Assembly (NCBI RefSeq): GCF_963678635.1
Contig: NC_087065.1
Location: 69,752,956 to 69,816,955, forward strand
Length of the DNA stretch: 64,000 nucleotides
Direction: 5' to 3'
From: Symsagittifera roscoffensis
Lineage: Eukaryota; Xenacoelomorpha; Acoela; Convolutidae
Made by a program: the position numbers and the translations under genes. How positions within the stretch are numbered: the stretch's first letter is position 1; every line of letters starts with the position of its first letter. The notes under the pieces were generated by a model. That model made no database searches. It was given only the letters and a program-made list of their open reading frames with translations, and was not told the DNA's origin. Below, piece after piece: positions 1 to 12,084 of this stretch.

Positions 1-1640
1 CCATTTTAATCTATGCCAATTTACCCTACTCCAAAATACCGCATAGTTCTCTTTTATCATTTATCACACTAGGTGTTACGGACATGCATGGAAAAGTTAA
101 ATTGTTTGATATCTATCATTTGGACTCATAAATTGAATCGGTTCAAAACCCGAGCACTTCGTGGACTCGATTGAAAATTTTGAATAAAAATCAATCAGCA
201 TTCAACACAATTAGCTTGCGCTTTTTTTCTCATTATCAGAAGCTAAAATAGAAATGAACACAAAAACCGAATCATTTTGTCGTTTTTCATTGCAAACATA
301 TAAAAAAAGAGCCAAACCACTTTTATTGCAACTTGTCTTCAAACAGTTGCCGATGAGGAGGCCGTCCAAATGGTTTTAACTTTGCGCTCTTCAATAACGG
401 GCGCTCAATCGATTTTTTGAAGGCCATAGGCCCGCCGTTTTTTGAAAAGCGTTTCGAAGTGCCACAACAGTGCAAAAATTTATGTCTATTTGATTGCGGG
501 ATACTCAACCATTATTTTGAAAATCACGATAAAGTAAATGCCATCCAGTTGAACAACATAGACCACTGATTCTGTGGTGACACAACATATAAAAAGTGTC
601 CAAACCAGTTTCATCAACTGTTACTGTTTAAATACAAGTAGCTGCTTTTTATCCGCCTTACATCTTTTCTCTGCTCCTCAAAAAACATGAGGACGTTCTC
701 TGAACGGATTCCCTGAAAACATTCCCTAAACAGTTTGTCTCAGTTGTCTCAAAGGGCGGAACAAACAACGCCTTCTCCTCGAGGTTTAAAGGTCAGCGCT
801 CACTTTTTTCTTCGCCTACTTTCCCATTGGTACTTCCCGTTGATACTTCCAATTAGCTCAACCCTTCAACCGTAAAATTAAGAAAGCTGGATTTTTTGCA
901 AACCAATTGAAAGGTGACGGTACAGATAGTGAAAAACAAGATGCAGTTGCTTCCTAATTCCACAAAAAGACTCAATTCTAGTTTGTTAACACTTTCTGGC
1001 TCAACTGAGCCAATTTTAATTGAAATTTTTACAAACCTCTTTCATCTTTAAATATAACCGTGGCCTGGCATTGGGAGCGTAATCTCCCTTTTTCGTTCAA
1101 TCGAGTTTCAGTTAGGACTTTTGAGTTCACGGTGATTTGTTCTTTTTAAAAATTCAACGCATTATCAGCTAAGCTACGGCGATTTGACTTGGCTATACTC
1201 GAATTTTGCTTGGTTAAGACTTACTCACAAAGCAAAATTATAAAATCAGTTTAAAAATAGGGTTCGTTCAAGCTTTAATTCACTTGGATTTGAACGAGCA
1301 ACCTTTCGTTGATTGGTTTTTATTCTTGTGCCTCAATTTTTTATGATATAAAATCAATAGTCCCTGGATAAATTTTGTTTTCTATTCTTGAAAAAGATTG
1401 CATAACTTTTAATTGCTTTTAGTAAATAAGGTAAAATTACGTAAGGTAAATTGGTATAAGATAAAGTGGAAGACAGGGTAGGCTAGTAAAACTTAAAATG
1501 GATTAGGGTAAATTGGAATTAAAAAACCTGGTAAAAATTGGATTAGAATAAGTGGCTAGGTAAGTAGTCAAATATAAGATCGTTCGGAAAAAAACCACCA
1601 AAAGCAAAAACCCTCCATCATTCTCTGCAAAATCGAAACA
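1..1640. other. Non-coding stretch upstream of SPH exon A
   Basis: I see no supportable coding exon here. The motif TAGGGTAAATTGG occurs in opposite orientations at the two ends (inverted near 11-27, direct near 1505-1518, with degenerate copies at 1430-1570). This suggests a repeat element, possibly one that starts left of the window. By comparison with gene B, the last part (about 1640-1706) matches the 3' end of an SPH intron, so earlier exons of gene A may lie here in decayed form or outside the window. Confidence 0.4.
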
Positions 1641-1706
1641 AAAAAATGAATTTGATAAAAAGCATAAAAAATGTCAATGATGGGAAAAGAAACGAAGAAT
1701 TATTAG

Positions 1707-2077
1707 GCATTCAGTTGTTCGCTGTTGGAATGGGAACAACTTCGACCAAGCATGTCAAACTACCCAACCAACTTATTGAGACTCGTTTTACTGAAAATGT
1801 ATTCGAGTCTGTTATACCTGATCACGGGAGATGGTGTCTACCTCATAACATATGCACAGATAGGATTACAGAAGGGTCAAATATCTGCACTTTTGACGAC
1901 GGTGGACCTCTTTTTGAATTGGACTGCATTTCTGGAAGCCCGAAATGTCTTTACGGAGTGGCCAGTTATCATATCCAGGATCCAGCATATCCGAATGAGT
2001 TGTGCACCGGGGGCAGCGTGTTTGCGAGGATCCCGTCATATTTTAATTGGGCTTTACAGACTATTGCTCTAAACTGA
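1707..2077 (+). CDS. Serine protease homologue A, last exon (partial gene)
   Basis: This is the C-terminal half of a chymotrypsin-fold (S1A) protein. It opens after an AG acceptor (ATTATTAG at 1699-1706) and runs to a TGA at 2075-2077. It contains a GMGTTST segment, then ICTDRIT, the active-site loop, CLYGVASY and a final C-TGGSVF strand. The family motif GDSGGP reads FDDGGP here, so the nucleophilic Ser195 is Asp and Gly193 of the oxyanion hole is Phe. The protein is therefore predicted to be catalytically dead. The exon is exactly as long (371 nt) as the summed matching pieces of gene B and closely resembles them. No earlier exons were found in the 1.7 kb upstream, so this may be the 3' end of a gene starting outside the window, or an orphan exon. 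Confidence 0.72.
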
Positions 2078-2156
2078 AGTTTGAAATAACTCCATTTCAA
2101 AAAATCTAAATTCTTTTGCTTTTTAAAATTTTTCATAAAATCCATTATATGAACTT

Positions 2157-2162
2157 AATAAA
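2157..2162 (+). promoter_or_regulatory. Poly(A) signal of SPH A
   Basis: AATAAA lies 80 nt after the stop codon of the SPH A exon, a normal position for a metazoan polyadenylation signal. It supports this exon being the true 3' end of a transcription unit. Confidence 0.5.
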
Positions 2163-4795
2163 ATTGCATCAAACCAATTTGAAATGACTTTGGCTACCAA
2201 TTTTTGTTCAAGTTTTCTTAAATTGGGCGAGATGGAAATCAAACCTTAAAATTCAAACCCCCTATAACCCCTTGAATTCAAATCGTAAAACAATCACTTT
2301 AAATGGCTTTTTTCCATTTTCCCCTCAGATTTCAAACTTTATCTTTACATTGGTTTTCTACGTGATACATGTACATGTATTTGTCAATTTCTTCAAAAAT
2401 TGGAGCAAAGTTATGTTTAGATTGAGCAAACATCATGTGTCACTACGACTTCAAATATAGGTCAAACTTATAAGTCAAGCCTACCGGTCAAATTTTAGAC
2501 CAAAAAAAAACTTTTGAAGTCATAAAGTTTTTAAATTGCAAAAACAGAAAGTGCAAAAATTTCCTCAAAAAGGTTCACCAAATTATTATCATTGCGAGGC
2601 CAAACTGTGCATTTTGTTAATTGTCAGCGGATTCCAAATACAAATATCTAAAACGCTGTGTAGCTTAAAACTGCTCCAAAACCAGGTGAATTTTCGGAGT
2701 CGGCATCAGTACTTGCGCAACCTGGAACAGTTTGAGAAACCCCAAACAAAAAATAAAATTGTATAGAACAAAATACGCTGCTGCATGAAATAAATTTATA
2801 AAATTGAAGCTAAGACACTTAAAAACACTTAAAGCTAAAACATTTAAAAACCAATCCTTACACTTTTCACATGAGTAAAAGTTTCGTGAAACAAAAGATA
2901 CGGAGTTTTCAACCTCGCTAAAACATCATCACAGTATAAGGTTTTATGTTTTGATTCTCAAGATTTCACTATAAATAATTTGAGATGTTTTAATTGATTG
3001 TTTTTTTTGGAACAATTCTCCCGAAAACTAATCAGAATCTCCTTAAGCCATGTATGTATGTATTTATATATTTATATATTTATATAGGTTAAGCAAAAAA
3101 CAACGTCTAGGTGCTTGGGGGCCGGGTGCTGTTCAAGTAGTTTTGAACAATACAAGCAACATATGATAGACAAAACTTGTTTTTCACTTGTAATTCTTGT
3201 TTTAAAGAGTTTGAACGCGTTGGTTGAACAGACCTGGGCACTTGAAATTGTCTTGATTTCTTTTTAAATTGTGAGCCAATGGTTAAGCCATCAACAATTT
3301 TAAAATTTTAAAACTAGTTTTCTCGAGAGCAAGTAAACGTTTCTACCATTTTTTATCCCAAGTTTTAGTTGAAATGCTTCAAAATCACATGGCACTTGAC
3401 GCCGTACGGCTGTTTTTTTTTAGAAAAGCGACAATTTGTCTCAGGCAATAAGTGGTCAAAAAAGGACATCTGGTACCATTAAAAAAGCTACATTAACATG
3501 AGACAAAATTTAACCTAGTAGGCTGGTTTTGGGCTTGCTCTGAGAATTAAACTCAAAATCAATACTTTTGCCGGTTTTATGGTAAGTTTTAATGGTTTGA
3601 AAGCGGCCAATTTTGCCTAAAGTTGGAGTAATTTAGTCATAGTATCGAAATGTCATGCTTTGAAAGTAACGATAATTTTTTGTATAGGTGAATCATCTCA
3701 CAATCAAAATTACAAACAAGAAAATAGCGCAATTTATAGATGCCTATACTGAGAAGTTTTACAACTCAATTTGAAGCATTTACAATTTGATTTTTTGCCA
3801 TTAGGACAAAATTGAACAAAAAACTTTGCTGAAAAAATTTACCAGTTATGAGGCGGTAGGAGCTTTTAGGGTCTTGCCCTGGTACTATCCATCTTGTTTG
3901 AACCCTTAAAACGTTTGGGCTGCACTCTTGGCTAAACTCAATCATGTGTGCTTTTTCATGCTATTCAATCGTCTTGAATAATCAGGTTGAATATATGTCA
4001 GGTTGAATATATGTCAGGTTGAATATATGATTGACTACTTCTCGACACGACAGCTGAAACGGAAACTGCAAGCATGAACTCGAGAAGTTTAGCAGTAAAA
4101 TCTTTCTTTTGCCCGAAATGGTCCACGACAAGAACTAAAAATTATGTGGAAAAGTCCATTCTAATTAATTATAAATGGATTGAATTTAATTTTAAATTTG
4201 ATGAATACAATGTACTATATTCGATTGTTTATTCCATTTTGTTGTCTGCGTGCAACATGAGAATCAATTACATTGTTAATATTTTAGACCACAAAAATCC
4301 TTTGTAATTGATTTTTTTTTAACTTTGATGCGAGACACTTAAAACCTCCTAGAAAATTTTATACCTCAGTAGTTTCCTAGTTAAATTTGATTGAAATCTA
4401 CTATTGTAGGAGATTTCAGTTAACGTAGAAAAATCTAATTGGCGTTTTTAGGTGGCAACGAGTCTTGCTTTTGCCTAGATTACTTGAAATTTGCATTCTA
4501 TGCAATTGTTTCAAATTTATCTAGCACAAACTGGGCAACTATTAGCTCAAATGAAAAAAAAAACATTTGCTGAGAAAATCAAACGTTCCCTTTCCAAAAG
4601 CAATTTATTCTGTGCTAGATCAATTTTATATTTTTACTTACAAAATATGTAACAGTTTTATAAATTTAAACAGGTACCTCAACCTATTTTAAGTTCGTTT
4701 CTTAAGAGCGATTTTTTTAAAATAGATTATTTGATTGAAAACTAGGCTGCAAATAAAAGGTTTTTTTTTCAATTTTATAGGCGTTTAAAAGTTTT
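2163..4795. other. Non-coding stretch with repeat fragments
   Basis: No coding exon is supportable. The stretch holds a fragment near 2586-2612 matching the terminal repeat of the MITE at 20021-20222, a TATG/TTTATA microsatellite at about 3051-3090, the 16-bp tandem repeat listed separately, and a short R1 fragment (GGTCTTGCCCTGGTACTA) around 3865-3890. Confidence 0.45.
3983..4030 (+). repeat. 16-bp tandem repeat, three units
   Basis: Three head-to-tail copies of CAGGTTGAATATATGT; the last differs only in its final base. Confidence 0.9.
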
Positions 4796-4799
4796 CAAT

Positions 4800-5335
4800 T
4801 TTTATAACTTATGGCAAACAACGTGCGATCTGTTTCGTGCGAATAACGCGTCAGCCGAGATGTAACCCATTTAAAAAATTTTGAGCAAAAACTGTTTGGC
4901 CTATTAAAGTTTTTGCTAAAACAAAAAGACTGCTCATAGCAGGGCAAAGCCCTAATTGTTCAGACTGCCCTTTAATAGAATAGTCTTTGGTATAGTTTTT
5001 GGTAAATGGAATTTTTTTGGTAAATGGAATGTCTCTAGAATAGTTTTTTAAAATTTGAGTCGTATATGGAATTAATCAGGCCAATTAGCTTGCCTTAGTT
5101 CAATTTGAAAAAAAATTTGCGCAGAAAAATTAGTCCGTATTCTAATTGAACAATAAGAGATATCAGTAACGCCATTATGAGTGGGGAAAAAATTTTTGCG
5201 AAAGTATGCTTCAATGGGGTCCGATACATAAAGAAAGTCTTGCATCGCGCCAACAAAGCCAGGATATTTTGTAAGAAGCTTTTTTCTAAAATCTGGCAAG
5301 CCCGCAATACGTTTTAGAGCAAACACGGCACCATT
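4800..5335. repeat. R1-like long repeat, copy 1
   Basis: The segment is repeated in the same orientation at about 6035-6450. Shared landmarks are a GCGATCTRTTTCGTG block, a GCAGGGCARAGCCCT block, TTTGAGTCRTATATRGAATTAATC, and a minus-strand open stretch. In this copy the minus strand is open for 84 codons (5326 to 5072), including LYVSDPIEAYFRK. The second copy keeps LYVSDAIETYFRK before a stop. The conserved peptide suggests the repeat once encoded a protein that I do not recognise. Confidence 0.6.
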
Positions 5336-6034
5336 TAAGCCTTCTCATTGGTAAGAGTTGTCAATGTTTCAAAAAGTTTCAAGCTTCTGCTTTCAAACAA
5401 TTGTCACTTTCGACCAATTGTAGTTTTTGACCAATTTTCGACTCATGGTTTTCTATGGAATCTTTTCGAAATCCAAACTTCAGTCTTACCTGTTGGTAGT
5501 CGCAGTAACTATTCGTTGAATTGATTCTAAAAAGACTTTTCGTTCCAATTTTTGAAGAAAATAACAGATTCGTTATGCTTTGGCGATCAAATTAACTTTC
5601 AATACATGTCTTTACTATTATGAAAAAAATGAATAGAAGAGTATAAACTCAAAATGAACCATTTTGCCTGCTTTCATTTTTCGTGAAACACTGGGAGATT
5701 TATAAGCTGCCAGTTTGCCCAGTTTGAACTAGTTTTTTTGCCTTCTCAAAAGTTTATGCCAGAAGCCTTAAATAAAATAAAATAATTTTTAAACTGCGCA
5801 CAAAATCTTTCGAAGTATTTGAAGCATTAATTGCACATACTGATTAGTTTTACAACTCACGTAATAAATGTTTTTATACAGTTTTTGTTCCAACTTTTGA
5901 AGAAGGAAATAGAATAATTGTGCTCGGTCTGGTTTTTTCTCCAGACCCAATAAAGTTTTTTATCTAGCACTTTGAGACGGAAATTTTTATTATCCATTTT
6001 TGGTAAACGTATTGGGGTTTGAAAGTTGCGCCAA

Positions 6035-6450
6035 TTTGTCCAAAATGTGACAAAAACGCGCGATCTATTTCGTGTTAGTAACGTGTCAGCCGATGTTTAA
6101 CCCAAATTAAAAATTGTTTCGAATTGAATTGAGCAAAGCTTTTTGGTCTATTTAAGCTTTTGCTAAATGCGAAAAAAAATACTGCTCAAAGCAGGGCAGA
6201 GCCCTGACTTATCCGACTGCCCTTTAACTGTTCTAGAGCAGTTTTTGTTAAATGAAATGTTCACAAACTATGAACTGCGACAAAATTTGAGTCATATATA
6301 GAATTAATCAAACCAATTAGATCGCATTTTTTGAAACTCAGAAAAAAATAAGATAACGCCAACTTGATTAAGGAATTTTTTTTCTAAAATATGTTTCAAT
6401 GGCGTCCGAGACATAGAGCAGTTCCTTGGATCGGATGTTAAAGTTTTCGG
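6035..6450. repeat. R1-like long repeat, copy 2
   Basis: Direct copy of 4800-5335, more decayed. The shared minus-strand peptide (LYVSDAIETYFRK, about 6375-6420) is followed by a stop codon. Confidence 0.6.
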
Positions 6451-7620
6451 CAATCAAAACGTCTTTGAGAAGAACAATGAAAAAACTTGGTTTTCACCAA
6501 GCTCGGGCTGATTACTGCTGAAAAATTAATGGTTTCGGAAGATCAAATAAACTGACTATCATTGACGATACTAGCTCAAGTTGCGGACTTACAAACAACC
6601 TACGCCTTATTTTACAATGTTGCATTTAGAGTTATTGGAAATTATGATTAAAATTTCTTTTTTTTATGCTAAGAAATATATTTTATGCCATCTGAAAAAA
6701 AGACCAACGCAACGTCTCGTAAATGGTTTTTATTTTCTGTCATAAAACTCTCGCGATGTCATTTATTCAACAATTTTGCCAGTTATTTTTTGAAGTTCGT
6801 TTGAATTGTCCTGCCAGTTCAAATGCAGCTGTTTTCAACTGCAGCAGAATTACAATCGATTATAAACTCCTATACAGCCAAACTATTGTCACAAAAAAAT
6901 TGGTTTTTTGGATAAGTTGCTAATTTTAATATTGCTGTCAATAACTAATTGTCTCGATCTGAGATGTCTTTTCACTTTTTTGTTCATCTGAACACAAAAT
7001 TTAACCACTGACAAAAAAATTTTCAAAGATATCTTCGTTTTAATTGCATCATGGACAAGTTCAATTGAGAAAAAATGTATAAAATCTATCTTTAAAGTGA
7101 TTGATGAAACGATTTTTTCAATTTCACACAAAGCAAGATCTATGAAAAGCATAAAATATAAGTAACTTAGATGAAAGGTTGTAGACGAAATGAGCAAAAA
7201 AAGGATACTAAACGCTTATAATCGAGTTTTTGGGTAACGATAAAAATGGAAAATGTGATAAAAATAATCAAAATAGTCGATTATTAGTATCTCGAAAACA
7301 GATGAAATAATAATCTATTATAATTAATAAATTGTTCCTAGAATTTGATATAATTTGATTATTATAGAAAAAAATAGATTATAATCTATTTTCATTGATT
7401 GAATTTTTTTTTTTTTCAATTGACTTGACTGGTACTAAAATCTGAATAAAATCGATTTCTAACGCTTGAAATTAGATGCAAATAAACAATCGTCCTTCTA
7501 GAACAATTGTAAATTTATCTTTTCCCGTGAGTTTCTGATTATCTGCATGCATTCGGGCTTATGAGCTATTTGTTTTTCTGGAAGCAGTGTGAGGATACCC
7601 TCTATCATGAAATTTCAGCC
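6451..7620. other. AT-rich non-coding stretch
   Basis: No gene is seen. The part at 7250-7400 is extremely AT-rich with short palindromes such as TAGATTATAATCTA. Confidence 0.4.
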
Positions 7621-7969
7621 TGAAATTCCAACGCCCAGATCTACCCCTGATAACATCTATATTTTAATTAAAAGTGAATCCACTGTAATATTTGAAATTT
7701 TTACAAATTTTAAGTTTCTGCAACCACATCTACCCCTGATAACATCTATTCTTCCATTATCTAACTAGTTGTTGTGAACCCACTGTAAAATTTTGGAAGA
7801 AAAACTTTTAAATTTTTTTATGACACCAAAAAATCTTTTAAAAAAAACAGCAATTAATAAAACACACATTGTGGCTTGAAGGCACAGCTTTTCAGAACTT
7901 CTTCAATCAGTCAATCAGGGTTATCAGGGGTAGATGTTACCAATGGTAGATCTGACTATTGGAAATTCA
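7621..7969. mobile_element. MITE with subterminal repeats
   Basis: The ends form imperfect inverted repeats: GAAATTCCA..CAGATCTACC on the left, and the complement of GAATTTCCA..CAGATCTACC on the right (right CAGATCTACC arm ending at 7954). The motif ATCTACCCCTGATAACATCT occurs at 7640 and 7729 and in reverse orientation at about 7920-7940. There is no coding capacity. The size (about 350 bp) and structure fit a non-autonomous DNA transposon. The family is unknown and no clear target duplication was found. Confidence 0.6.
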
Positions 7970-8869
7970 TGCTAAACTTTCGCAAATGAAAGAATCTCCA
8001 AACTGCAAAAATAAAAATTTTGAATAATCAAGTGTTTTGATTTTCTTTGAAGACTGAGAAGCAACTGTTAGTTTGTTTTGTAATAATTTTTTGTCAACCT
8101 CCAAAAACATAGTTAAAAAACATACTTTTAATCGTTATGGAGTTTTTTTTCTAAGTTTCATTAACTTTTGTTATTTTTTTCCAGTTCATAGGCCAAAAAA
8201 TTTTGATCAAATTAGCCTGCTAATTGCGTGTAGTTATTCGACCATCAGAATCCTGATTGACCAGAAAACTTGTTTTTTAGGATCATGCAAGTATCTTGTT
8301 AGTAGTTGATATATCTATTTTGCTTTCAAGATAGCAAAAATTATAGTTTTCAGTTTTAGATTTTCTTATCAAAATCTTTGCATAATTTTTTTTCTGCGAA
8401 GAAAAACAGTGTTTTGCTCAAAGACAGCCTACTTTTGAAAAAGGTAGCAATCTTATCTACTAATGAATGCAAACAGCCAATTAGGACTTCGACCCATAAA
8501 AAGCAGTTTTCGTAAGATATTTTTTTTTTTTACTCTATTTGAGCTCAATATAGGAAACTCTCAAGTTGATTGACATTGTTGATCTAAATTGTGAGCTCAG
8601 TAACTTTAAGAAAGGTGTAGCCGCTAGATATGTAAAACAGCACAACTTTTTACAAGAACAGTCAAAAATTCTGTGGAATAATTCTCATTGATTGACTTCG
8701 ATATTTTGTTTTTAGTCAAGTTACTCTAATATTATTATGAATTTTATTTGAATTTGTTTCTTGCTTTTTTTGTATTATTTTTCTAAACAAAAAACCGAGG
8801 AAAAACTTGGCTCTATTTAAACCAGAGAGAAAAGCCGGAATTTCTTTGATTCCGTATTTCACCGTTAAA

Positions 8870-9250
8870 CATGTACAAGGAAGACCTCTAGCAGTTGTCG
8901 GAACTGGATCAATTTTGACAAAAACGGCTCGAACATCTTTATTTTTGCAGCAAACATTTTGTTCGGAGTAGACACATGGCGGCAGATATTTTTTTGAAAA
9001 ATCTTTGGAATTCTTGATCAAAGATCGGATAAAATATGCACAAACAGAAATACTTGAACCAACATATTGACACATGGGTCGATTAAATTTTATTTTACGA
9101 CCGAGGTCTCCTGTGTATTGTAATTTGTTCACAGGAAAGAAAAAATACATATTTTATGGCGTAGCCAGTTATTTTATTCAAAATCCCGAACGTCCGATTG
9201 ATTTTGTAATGTTTTAGTGTATTAACACGAGTTCCAGATTTCATCAAATA
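8870..9250 (+). pseudogene. Decayed serine protease homologue, last-exon relic
   Basis: Read across three shifting frames, the plus strand recovers the landmarks of the SPH last exon in order: LAVVGTGSILTKT (matching LFAVGMGTTSTK), ICTNRNT then TNI (matching ICTDRIT-SNI), YGVASYFIQNPERP at about 9157-9200 (matching YGVASYHIQDP), and VLTRVPDF at about 9217-9240 (matching the VFTNVLDF C-terminal strand). Stops and frameshifts separate them, and the GDSGGP region is unrecognisable. A 144-codon open frame on the opposite strand (9150 to 8716) is an antisense shadow of this relic. The relic shows that the same-strand SPH array once had at least one more member between A and B. Confidence 0.7.
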
Positions 9251-10700
9251 AATATATCCAACTATGATTCAGTTCACAGATAACAAAAAAAAGTTGTTGA
9301 CAGTAATTTTTTGACATGGCTGAACAGATCAAGTGCTATTTTTGAGTGTTTTTAGACTTTGTCATCGAGTATACACATATTTTTTTAAGTTTCCACTTAA
9401 AACTTGTTATGAATGATCTTGAAAAAATGAAAAATTATTTGTGGTGCAAGTCAAATTGCGGCTCAAATGCAAAGTTGACAAAAAAAATTTTGGCCGCAAG
9501 CTGTGTCGGAGAACTGACGGCATGGGTTCTTGGAACTTCTGGAAATGCGGGGAAAAAAGCTAGCGAAAAGTCGCAATTGTGCAGCGCGAATTTCAATGTT
9601 CAAAATAAACTCTGCAAATTATCTCGAACACTACCGTGGGAGACAAAACGCATCATTTTTCGTAAATTTTCAGTTAAAAAGAATTAGATGCAAAAGTCTT
9701 ACAATCTTTATACCCAATAGAACTAAATCTGAAAAAGCTCTACAAAAGATTTGATTCCCTTATGATTAATATCTCGTCAATATAGAAGATGTGTTTTGTT
9801 TTCTCATTTTAAGCAATCTCATTTTTTTCTTATGGAATTTCTCAATTCAAGCTCTCATAAATAGTGGGTTTCTAAAATATAATGTGTACGAACAAGTCAA
9901 AATTTTTCAATTAACACAAAAGGAAGACTTTTTCCAGCCTAAGCAAGTCTCCTGGTTGAAAATGATCGCCTTTAGCTCGCCGGTTTTAATCCTAATTGGT
10001 GCTCAATATTATGTTGGCCTATGCCGCACTGAGGAAAAAGCAAAACGATTTTCAAACTTTTGTTCACGAAAGTATCCGAAAATTGTCCTTATGCTTGTCT
10101 TTTTTTGCTTATGTAAATTTTTCCATCGTTGAAAACTAACTGATTTATAAATTGAAATTTAAAACAAAAATTCAGCCAAAACGTAGCTTTTTTTCAAGAT
10201 GGGACTATTTGATAGTTACAGTCTATCAGGTGTCCTACAATTTAATGACATACAATTTAACACCGTACTTTTTAACACTTAGTAATTTCACTTCTAAACA
10301 ATTTAAATCGACAACAATATTACTCCTATTTTCCAGTTTAACACAGTACATTTTAACACCTAGTCATTTCACTATTAACTCTAGTGCTGTATGAATTCCT
10401 TATCTTAACTCTTCTCACACCAAAGTTAATCCTGCAATTAACACACGCACCATAATGAAAAACTTGGTTTATCTTAGTTATACATGCTAAAAGGAGGCTT
10501 CCTAATTTACTTAAGACTCTTATCTACAAGTTTGTAATTTATTTTCAATTAGACTTTTCGCTAAATCATTATGATTACTAAAAAAGCTGCTTGTGCTAAT
10601 TCAAAACAATTTGACGTAAAAATTCTGACAAAAATTAAATTCTGACAGTCACTTTATACTTTACTCAAGTGATAAAAAAACGAAAACACAATTAACACCT
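9251..10700. other. Non-coding stretch with short repeated motif
   Basis: Two plus-strand open frames of 113 codons (9346-9687 and 9791-10132) lack any recognised motif and are not called as genes. The direct repeat at 10253-10382 and the sequence feeding into the FLYWCH ORF follow. Confidence 0.35.
10253..10382 (+). repeat. Two-copy direct repeat (TTTAACAC motif)
   Basis: TTTAACACCGTACTTTTTAA (about 10256) and TTTAACACAGTACATTTTAA (about 10336) are followed by the similar strings CACTTAGTAATTTCACT and CACCTAGTCATTTCACT. This gives two copies of about 45 bp, some 80 bp apart. They lie upstream of the FLYWCH ORF and could be terminal or promoter sequence of that element. Confidence 0.6.
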
Positions 10701-10701
10701 T

Positions 10702-11133
10702 ATGATTGAGTCTTCTTTCGAGTTCACAGTTTCATCTAAAAACAAGCCAATCCTTATAGCGTCCGGCCACGGATTTTATTTCAAGCGAAAAAATAAGTTT
10801 ACAGAAAACTGGATTTGCTCAAAATATCAAACAGTTAAATGTCGAGCAACTGCCATTACTGAAATTAACGAATTAATCGAGACGCTTGGAGAGCATAACC
10901 ACGACATTTCAGCGGGAAAATTGGAGGCCCGAAATGTCATAAGGCATATAAAAGATCTCAGTGAGAGATTTACCCCGACTGTTGCAGTTGCCAGTGCGGT
11001 TTTGCCAATTACAAACGATTTGGCTACTCAGTTTGCTCTCGGGATGCCTTATTTTCGGGATGCTAGGTTGGGACTACGGGCTGGCAAACCCTTTAGCTTT
11101 GTATTTATGTGCCAACAGTTCAAAAAAAGCTGA
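10702..11133 (+). CDS. FLYWCH zinc-finger ORF (MULE-type transposon remnant)
   Basis: A 143-aa open frame starts at ATG 10702. Residues about 1-75 form a FLYWCH-type zinc finger: WICSKY and VKCRA supply the two cysteines and EHNHD the two histidines. The next part (LEARNVIRHIKDL to LPITNDLATQFAL) is the helical linker that follows FLYWCH in many Mutator-like (MULE) transposase proteins. No transposase core follows within this frame. A related but decayed copy at about 21855-22435 carries the linker plus the start of a MULE catalytic domain, so this ORF is best read as the intact N-terminal piece of a degenerate MULE. A domesticated stand-alone DNA-binding protein is the alternative; nothing in the sequence favours it except the open frame. 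Confidence 0.6.
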   Translation: MIESSFEFTVSSKNKPILIASGHGFYFKRKNKFTENWICSKYQTVKCRATAITEINELIETLGEHNHDISAGKLEARNVIRHIKDLSERFTPTVAVASAVLPITNDLATQFALGMPYFRDARLGLRAGKPFSFVFMCQQFKKS

Positions 11134-12084
11134 GAAAGCGATCAGGTCATAAGTTTAAGTTCGAGAATGATTCTAAAAAAAATGATTTTAATTTTTTTGG
11201 CAATGGTTGATTAAACCTTTTTTTAATTTCTATACCGGCTGAAAATGTCTGAAAAATTAGGCCATATTAGTCAAAGGACGTCTAATTATTTGCGGGCTTT
11301 TGAAGTTCATTGCTTGTTTTTGGTTCATTTTGGAATGATTCATTGAAAATATTGGCAAGGGCATTTCTTTTTGGTTTGAAACGTTTCATTGAAATCATTT
11401 GCAAGGTCATTTCTATTCAAAACTTACGCGAATTAAGTAGCGCAAATTTGTCTGGCTTTAAATGGCAAAAAGTTCTCTCGTTTAATTCTTTGATGGTTAC
11501 CGAAATCCCCTTTGAAGTAAGTTTTCTTTTCATTTTGGATTAAAACGGTGTTAAGTCATAGAAATTGTTTTAAAATGTAGCGATGTTATATTGCTAAGGC
11601 AACAAAAAGTAGGGAGTGTTAAGTTGTTTAGAGTTAAAAAGGGGGGAACCGTCTATCAACTCTAGTAGGCAATATTTTATTTCTTTGCCAAATTTTTGTA
11701 GTTATTAAAGCTGGCGTAACGCTCTTTCGAATTAAGTAACTATTGTTATCATGTTCCAATTTATACCCTCGTTCATTGAATCCATAAACACTTACAAAAA
11801 AGTATGCATAGGTTTATAGATATTTATACGTCCATACTTAACTACTTATAAAAATGCATAAAAACTTTTCACCAGCACGAACAAACGGTTTAGAAAAAAG
11901 TTTACATTTGGTATAAATTGGACAAATAGCGTTTTGTTAGTTATTAAGGATACAGCCGCAGTTAACTTTAGATATTTTTTAAATGATCATTTTTTGCATA
12001 TGGTTCTGCAACATAAAATTTCTTGAAACAAGTAACCAAAAAATCATTCAAGTTAAGTGAAAACTACCAAAAGCATAAATATTT

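Noticed and set aside
1725-2072. 115-codon frame overlapping SPH exon A in another phase
   Set aside because: Shadow of the conserved protease exon.
8716-9150. 144-codon minus-strand open frame with several cysteines
   Set aside because: It lies exactly antisense to the SPH last-exon relic and has no motif of its own.
9346-10132. Two consecutive 113-codon plus-strand frames, the second with hydrophobic stretches
   Set aside because: No homology, signal peptide logic or splice sites that would make a gene. Base composition equals the non-coding surroundings.
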